Of a stretch of DNA of 8,314 nt, positions 6,163-8,314 are shown one piece after another. The position numbers and the translations under genes are program-made. Within the stretch, counting starts at the first letter, position 1. Every line of letters begins with the position of its first letter. Source of the stretch: Pseudomonadota bacterium (GTDB lineage Bacteria > Bdellovibrionota > Bacteriovoracia > Bacteriovoracales > Bacteriovoracaceae). The stretch covers positions 1 to 8,314 of the forward strand of contig JAEYUK010000123.1 in NCBI GenBank assembly GCA_023432655.1, given 5' to 3'. The notes beneath the pieces are model-generated. The model was given only the letters and a program-made list of their open reading frames with translations. It was not told the origin of the DNA and made no database searches.

Positions 6163-6966
6163 ATGAAAAAGATCATCTTCATAGGTCTCATTCTTAGTAG
6201 CTCACTCCTTAAGGCCGACATCATTCAGGACCGGATCCACGCGGTTGAAGGAAGCCTCATCAAGTTTGAAAATGGCCGTGTTGCCTTTGGGGATTTGAAA
6301 ACTCCTGATCTTCATCCAGGCGACTTCATCAGAGCAGAACTTAATGAGAATCACAGTCTCTTGAAGTTTAAAAAAATTGAAGGACCTGTGGGATCCTTTC
6401 AAAAAAGCTTAACTATTCCTCCACAAACACTTTTTGAACCCACTATCGTTCCGAATATGAATGAAGCCTTGAAGATTTTTCATCGCTCGAATCCCTACTG
6501 GAAGCGCGTCTCTGAGTGCACCGACCGCGCCCATGTATGGGCCCATGATGAATTTAAATATAGCGGCACAATGTCCCGCAAAGTCTTCATCTTCTTTACG
6601 GCTTCCTACATAAATAGTGTGCGCTTCAAGTGGTGGTTTCACGTGGCCCCTCTTTACCGGGTTAATGACCATGGGACATTAAGAGAACTAGTTATGGATT
6701 ATCGCTACTCCGATCGCCCACAAACAGTGAAGGAATGGACAAACCTTTTTGTCTACACCAGGAAAGACTGTAAAGAGACTACACGTTTTTCTGAGTATGA
6801 AAGTGACCCTCAGATGGAAGACTGCTTCCTTATGACTGAAAGTATGCACTACAAACTTCCTGCTGAAATTTACGAACAAGAACTAAGCGGTAAATTTAAA
6901 ACGTCCACCACTGAAGCAGAACTTCAGCTGTCGTTACGTCACGCCTTTGAAAAAGGAAGGGAATAA
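6163..6966 (+). CDS. Exported protein-glutaminase-like (protein glutamine deamidase) protein
   Basis: The 267-residue product has a signal peptide (MKKIIFIGLILSSSLLKA, likely cut near residue 18) and a beta-rich segment (about 20-75). A domain resembling secreted protein-glutamine glutaminases follows. That family uses a Cys-His-Asp triad to deamidate Gln side chains in proteins. Candidates are C119 in SECTDRAH, H160 in WWFHVAP and D179 in LVMDYRYSDRP, in the same order and local context as in the Chryseobacterium enzyme: Cys, then RAH, a strand with W-x-HVA, then Asp before a Pro and a Trp (W192). C203 and C221 could form a disulfide near the C-terminus. It is the first gene of a + strand pair, ending one base before the SOD-like lipoprotein. 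Its Shine-Dalgarno lies in a hairpin. Activity and target are inferred; a transglutaminase-fold relative with another activity is the main alternative. Confidence 0.85.
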   Translation: MKKIIFIGLILSSSLLKADIIQDRIHAVEGSLIKFENGRVAFGDLKTPDLHPGDFIRAELNENHSLLKFKKIEGPVGSFQKSLTIPPQTLFEPTIVPNMNEALKIFHRSNPYWKRVSECTDRAHVWAHDEFKYSGTMSRKVFIFFTASYINSVRFKWWFHVAPLYRVNDHGTLRELVMDYRYSDRPQTVKEWTNLFVYTRKDCKETTRFSEYESDPQMEDCFLMTESMHYKLPAEIYEQELSGKFKTSTTEAELQLSLRHAFEKGRE

Positions 6967-6967
6967 T

Positions 6968-7624
6968 ATGAAAGGAAAATTTTCAATTCTTCTTCTCTCA
7001 GCTATTCTCTTTTATGCCTGCGGTAAAAAGAATAGCAGCGGTGGCCAGATTCCTAATGAAGTCGTCGTTCCCAATCCATTATCAGAAGAAAAACCCCTGG
7101 AAGGCACTTACCGCGCCATCTTGAGACCCCTTAATAATCACCTTTCAGGTTTTTTACCCAGTGGACTGGCTGAAGTAAAAATTTCGGGAGATGCCTTCTC
7201 TGTAAAAACACTTCTGGATGACGATGCCCGGGTGGTGCATATTCAAAGCATCCACTTAGGTTCTGAATGTCCTCGGAATGCTGAACACGATCTTAATCAG
7301 GATGGTTTGATTGATATTGTTGAGGCAAAAAATGCTTCCGGTGAAGTTTATATTCCTCTTGATTCCGATTTAAATTCGGCCGAAGCTGGTTCTTCCGTTT
7401 ATCCCATGGGTGGAAACTTTACTTATATTGAGAACGCTTCCCTCGCCAATCTAATAGAAGACATAAAAATCCGTACAGACCGAAACTTGAAGCTCCATGA
7501 GCGGGTCGTTCTGATCCATGGGGTGGAAGCGAGAACAAAACTTCCCAGTACGGTTGCAACTCTAAGGGGCGTCCCGAAACAGGCGTCAATTCCGATAGCT
7601 TGTGGCGTTTTAATAAAAGATTGA
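6968..7624 (+). CDS. Lipoprotein with Cu/Zn-SOD-like fold and an EF-hand loop
   Basis: The ATG at 6968 is preferred over an in-frame TTG at 6947 because AAGGAAGGG (6953-6961) lies just before it. The 218-residue product has a hydrophobic signal ending in FYAC18, a loose lipobox. The body resembles Cu/Zn superoxide dismutase in layout. H96 in SIHLG, H107 in AEHDLN and H184 in VVLIHGVEA match copper-ligand positions 48, 63 and 120 of human SOD1. C101 and C212 (IACGV) match the SOD disulfide. The ligand equivalent to H46 is Ser94, and the Arg three residues before the last Cys is Pro209. The zinc loop is replaced by DLNQDGLIDIVE (108-119), a perfect 12-residue EF-hand loop. Superoxide dismutase activity is doubtful; calcium-stabilised binding or a CHRD-like role is possible. 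The gene is one base downstream of the glutaminase-like gene, so co-translation is likely. Confidence 0.82.
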   Translation: MKGKFSILLLSAILFYACGKKNSSGGQIPNEVVVPNPLSEEKPLEGTYRAILRPLNNHLSGFLPSGLAEVKISGDAFSVKTLLDDDARVVHIQSIHLGSECPRNAEHDLNQDGLIDIVEAKNASGEVYIPLDSDLNSAEAGSSVYPMGGNFTYIENASLANLIEDIKIRTDRNLKLHERVVLIHGVEARTKLPSTVATLRGVPKQASIPIACGVLIKD

Positions 7625-7630
7625 ATCTCT

Positions 7631-8065
7631 TTAATTTGAGCTATTCACTTCGACCATACAGTTCTCTGTTTCATACAAAGTAAGCCGGGTGACGGAAACT
7701 CCTGTCCCCTTTAATAATTCAGGGATGATTTCTTTAATTAAATAAGTGGCCATATTTTCTGCAGTAGGATTAAAGGGACAAATAAACCAGGGTTTATTTT
7801 TTTGAATAAGTGGCTCCAATGCCCGAAGTTCAGCATCTTTTTCAAAGGCAAGAAAAGTATGGTCCCAATGAAGCTGAATCCAGCTATCAATCTTCTCTTT
7901 TAAGATTGAAAAATCAATCACCCGCCCCAGATGATCAAGTTCAGAAGCTGTGGCATACACCCACAGGACATAATTATGGCCATGAAGGTTTGAGCACTTT
8001 GATTCATGCCCATAAACCCTGTGCCCGGCACAGAAGTGGATTTTTCTAACGGCTTCAGTTTTCAT
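7631..8065 (-). CDS. queD: 6-carboxytetrahydropterin synthase (QueD)
   Basis: QueD turns 7,8-dihydroneopterin triphosphate into 6-carboxy-5,6,7,8-tetrahydropterin, the second step in making preQ0/preQ1 for queuosine. The 144-residue cytosolic product carries the family motifs. Zinc ligands are H15 (FCAGHR), H28 and H30 (LHGHNY), and catalytic C24 lies in ESKCSNLHGH. D68 and H69 are in HWDHTFLA, the substrate-binding region reads NPTAEN (E103), and E132 is in YETENC. IDF (50-52) is also typical. Related 6-pyruvoyl-tetrahydropterin synthases share the fold, but the Cys just before LHGH and the short length favour QueD. The start overlaps the upstream gene by 11 bp with a weak Shine-Dalgarno, and an in-frame stop directly upstream fixes it as the first possible ATG. 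The gene ends 6 bp from the convergent SOD-like lipoprotein gene. Confidence 0.93.
   Translation of the reverse strand: MKTEAVRKIHFCAGHRVYGHESKCSNLHGHNYVLWVYATASELDHLGRVIDFSILKEKIDSWIQLHWDHTFLAFEKDAELRALEPLIQKNKPWFICPFNPTAENMATYLIKEIIPELLKGTGVSVTRLTLYETENCMVEVNSSN
7687..7712 (+). terminator. Weak terminator-like hairpin for the + strand pair, inside queD
   Basis: GGG-GAC-GGA (7687-7696 with one bulged T) can pair with TCC-GTC-CCC (7700-7709 with one bulged T), giving nine base pairs and a 3-base loop. It is followed by TTTAATAATT. The T-run is only three long and the stem is interrupted, so termination of the 6163-7624 transcript here is tentative. Confidence 0.28.
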
Positions 8066-8314
8066 TCATAAGTTCCAGGCTTTTTGTTTTAATTTTTTTT
8101 AAGAAGTCACTTAGATAATCAAGACCGTTCCCGCTCAAATTATGGGACCAGCGATTAAGAAGGACGACTCTTAGAAGCTGCAAACCATCGGTATCAACAG
8201 TTAAATCAGAAAATATCTTAGACTGTTCTTCTTCTATGATTTTATCCACTTTGAGTTTAGTTTTTGAAATGAAGTAACTAAAATCCTGGATATGATCGGT
8301 GTGATGAGGAAAAT
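8055..8314 (-). CDS. C-terminal part of a gene cut by the right edge, possibly PLP-dependent decarboxylase
   Basis: The frame is open from the window edge through about 85 codons to a TGA at 8055-8057. It therefore extends upstream of the GTG at 8247-8249, which is not needed as a start. Residues near the edge read FPHHTDHIQDFSYF. A later segment, LQLLRVVLLNRWSHN, followed by GLDYLSDFLKKIK, resembles the last strand and helix of group II pyridoxal-phosphate decarboxylases (pattern LR-x-V-x-x-N, then a DYL helix). With the catalytic core outside the window, that name is only a suggestion. The 11-bp overlap with queD shows a shared transcript and probable translational coupling, but does not by itself make it a queuosine gene. 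Confidence 0.75.
   Translation of the reverse strand, partial: FPHHTDHIQDFSYFISKTKLKVDKIIEEEQSKIFSDLTVDTDGLQLLRVVLLNRWSHNLSGNGLDYLSDFLKKIKTKSLELMNEN

Noticed and set aside
6947..6967. Alternative TTG start for the SOD-like lipoprotein, adding seven residues.
   Set aside because: It would sit inside the preceding gene without a Shine-Dalgarno of its own and would push charged residues ahead of a normal lipoprotein signal. AAGGAAGGG directly precedes the ATG at 6968.
1..8314. CRISPR arrays, insertion sequences, tRNA or rRNA genes, phage or attachment sites.
   Set aside because: I saw no spaced direct repeats, no transposase or terminal inverted repeats, and no cloverleaf or conserved rRNA sequence. 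Exact screening would need a tool.

Overview
The window is a compact, gene-dense stretch of a Gram-negative chromosome with moderate GC (mid-40s by eye). It encodes an outer-membrane-barrel-like protein, three lipoproteins, several exported proteins and two queuosine-pathway enzymes. The exported hydrolase-type proteins, the protein-glutaminase-like enzyme and the protein style suggest a predatory Bdellovibrionota bacterium (Bacteriovorax/Peredibacter-like). That placement is inferred from protein style, not from a marker gene.

Layout. Positions 1-204 are mostly non-coding leader, possibly with the last codons of a + strand gene. A + strand exported beta-barrel-like protein (205-1284) ends against a - strand exported Staphylococcus-nuclease-type nuclease (1256-1786). 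The two overlap tail to tail, and the barrel gene's intrinsic terminator lies inside the conserved end of the nuclease coding sequence. A 71-bp divergent spacer separates the nuclease from tgt (1858-2988, +), a tRNA-guanine transglycosylase that keeps the catalytic aspartates but lacks the three zinc-binding cysteines. tgt overlaps tail to tail with a - strand two-gene lipoprotein operon: a small BamE/SmpA-like lipoprotein (5553-5972), then an 871-residue lipoprotein with an HEXXH zinc-metallopeptidase motif (2951-5566). A 190-bp divergent spacer follows. A + strand pair comes next: an exported protein-glutaminase-like Cys-His-Asp protein (6163-6966), then, 1 bp later, a lipoprotein (6968-7624) that looks like a remote Cu/Zn-superoxide-dismutase fold carrying an EF-hand loop. 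Last, on the - strand, are queD (7631-8065) and the C-terminal part of an upstream gene cut by the window edge (8055-8314).

How the genes relate. tgt and queD belong to queuosine synthesis and insertion but sit in separate transcription units. The two lipoprotein/exported pairs look like co-translated envelope or secreted units of unknown purpose. The most notable points are the zinc-site-less Tgt, the SOD-like lipoprotein with an EF-hand where the zinc loop should be, its tight coupling to a protein-glutaminase-like enzyme, the hairpin covering that enzyme's ribosome binding site, and a terminator written into the coding sequence of a convergent nuclease gene.
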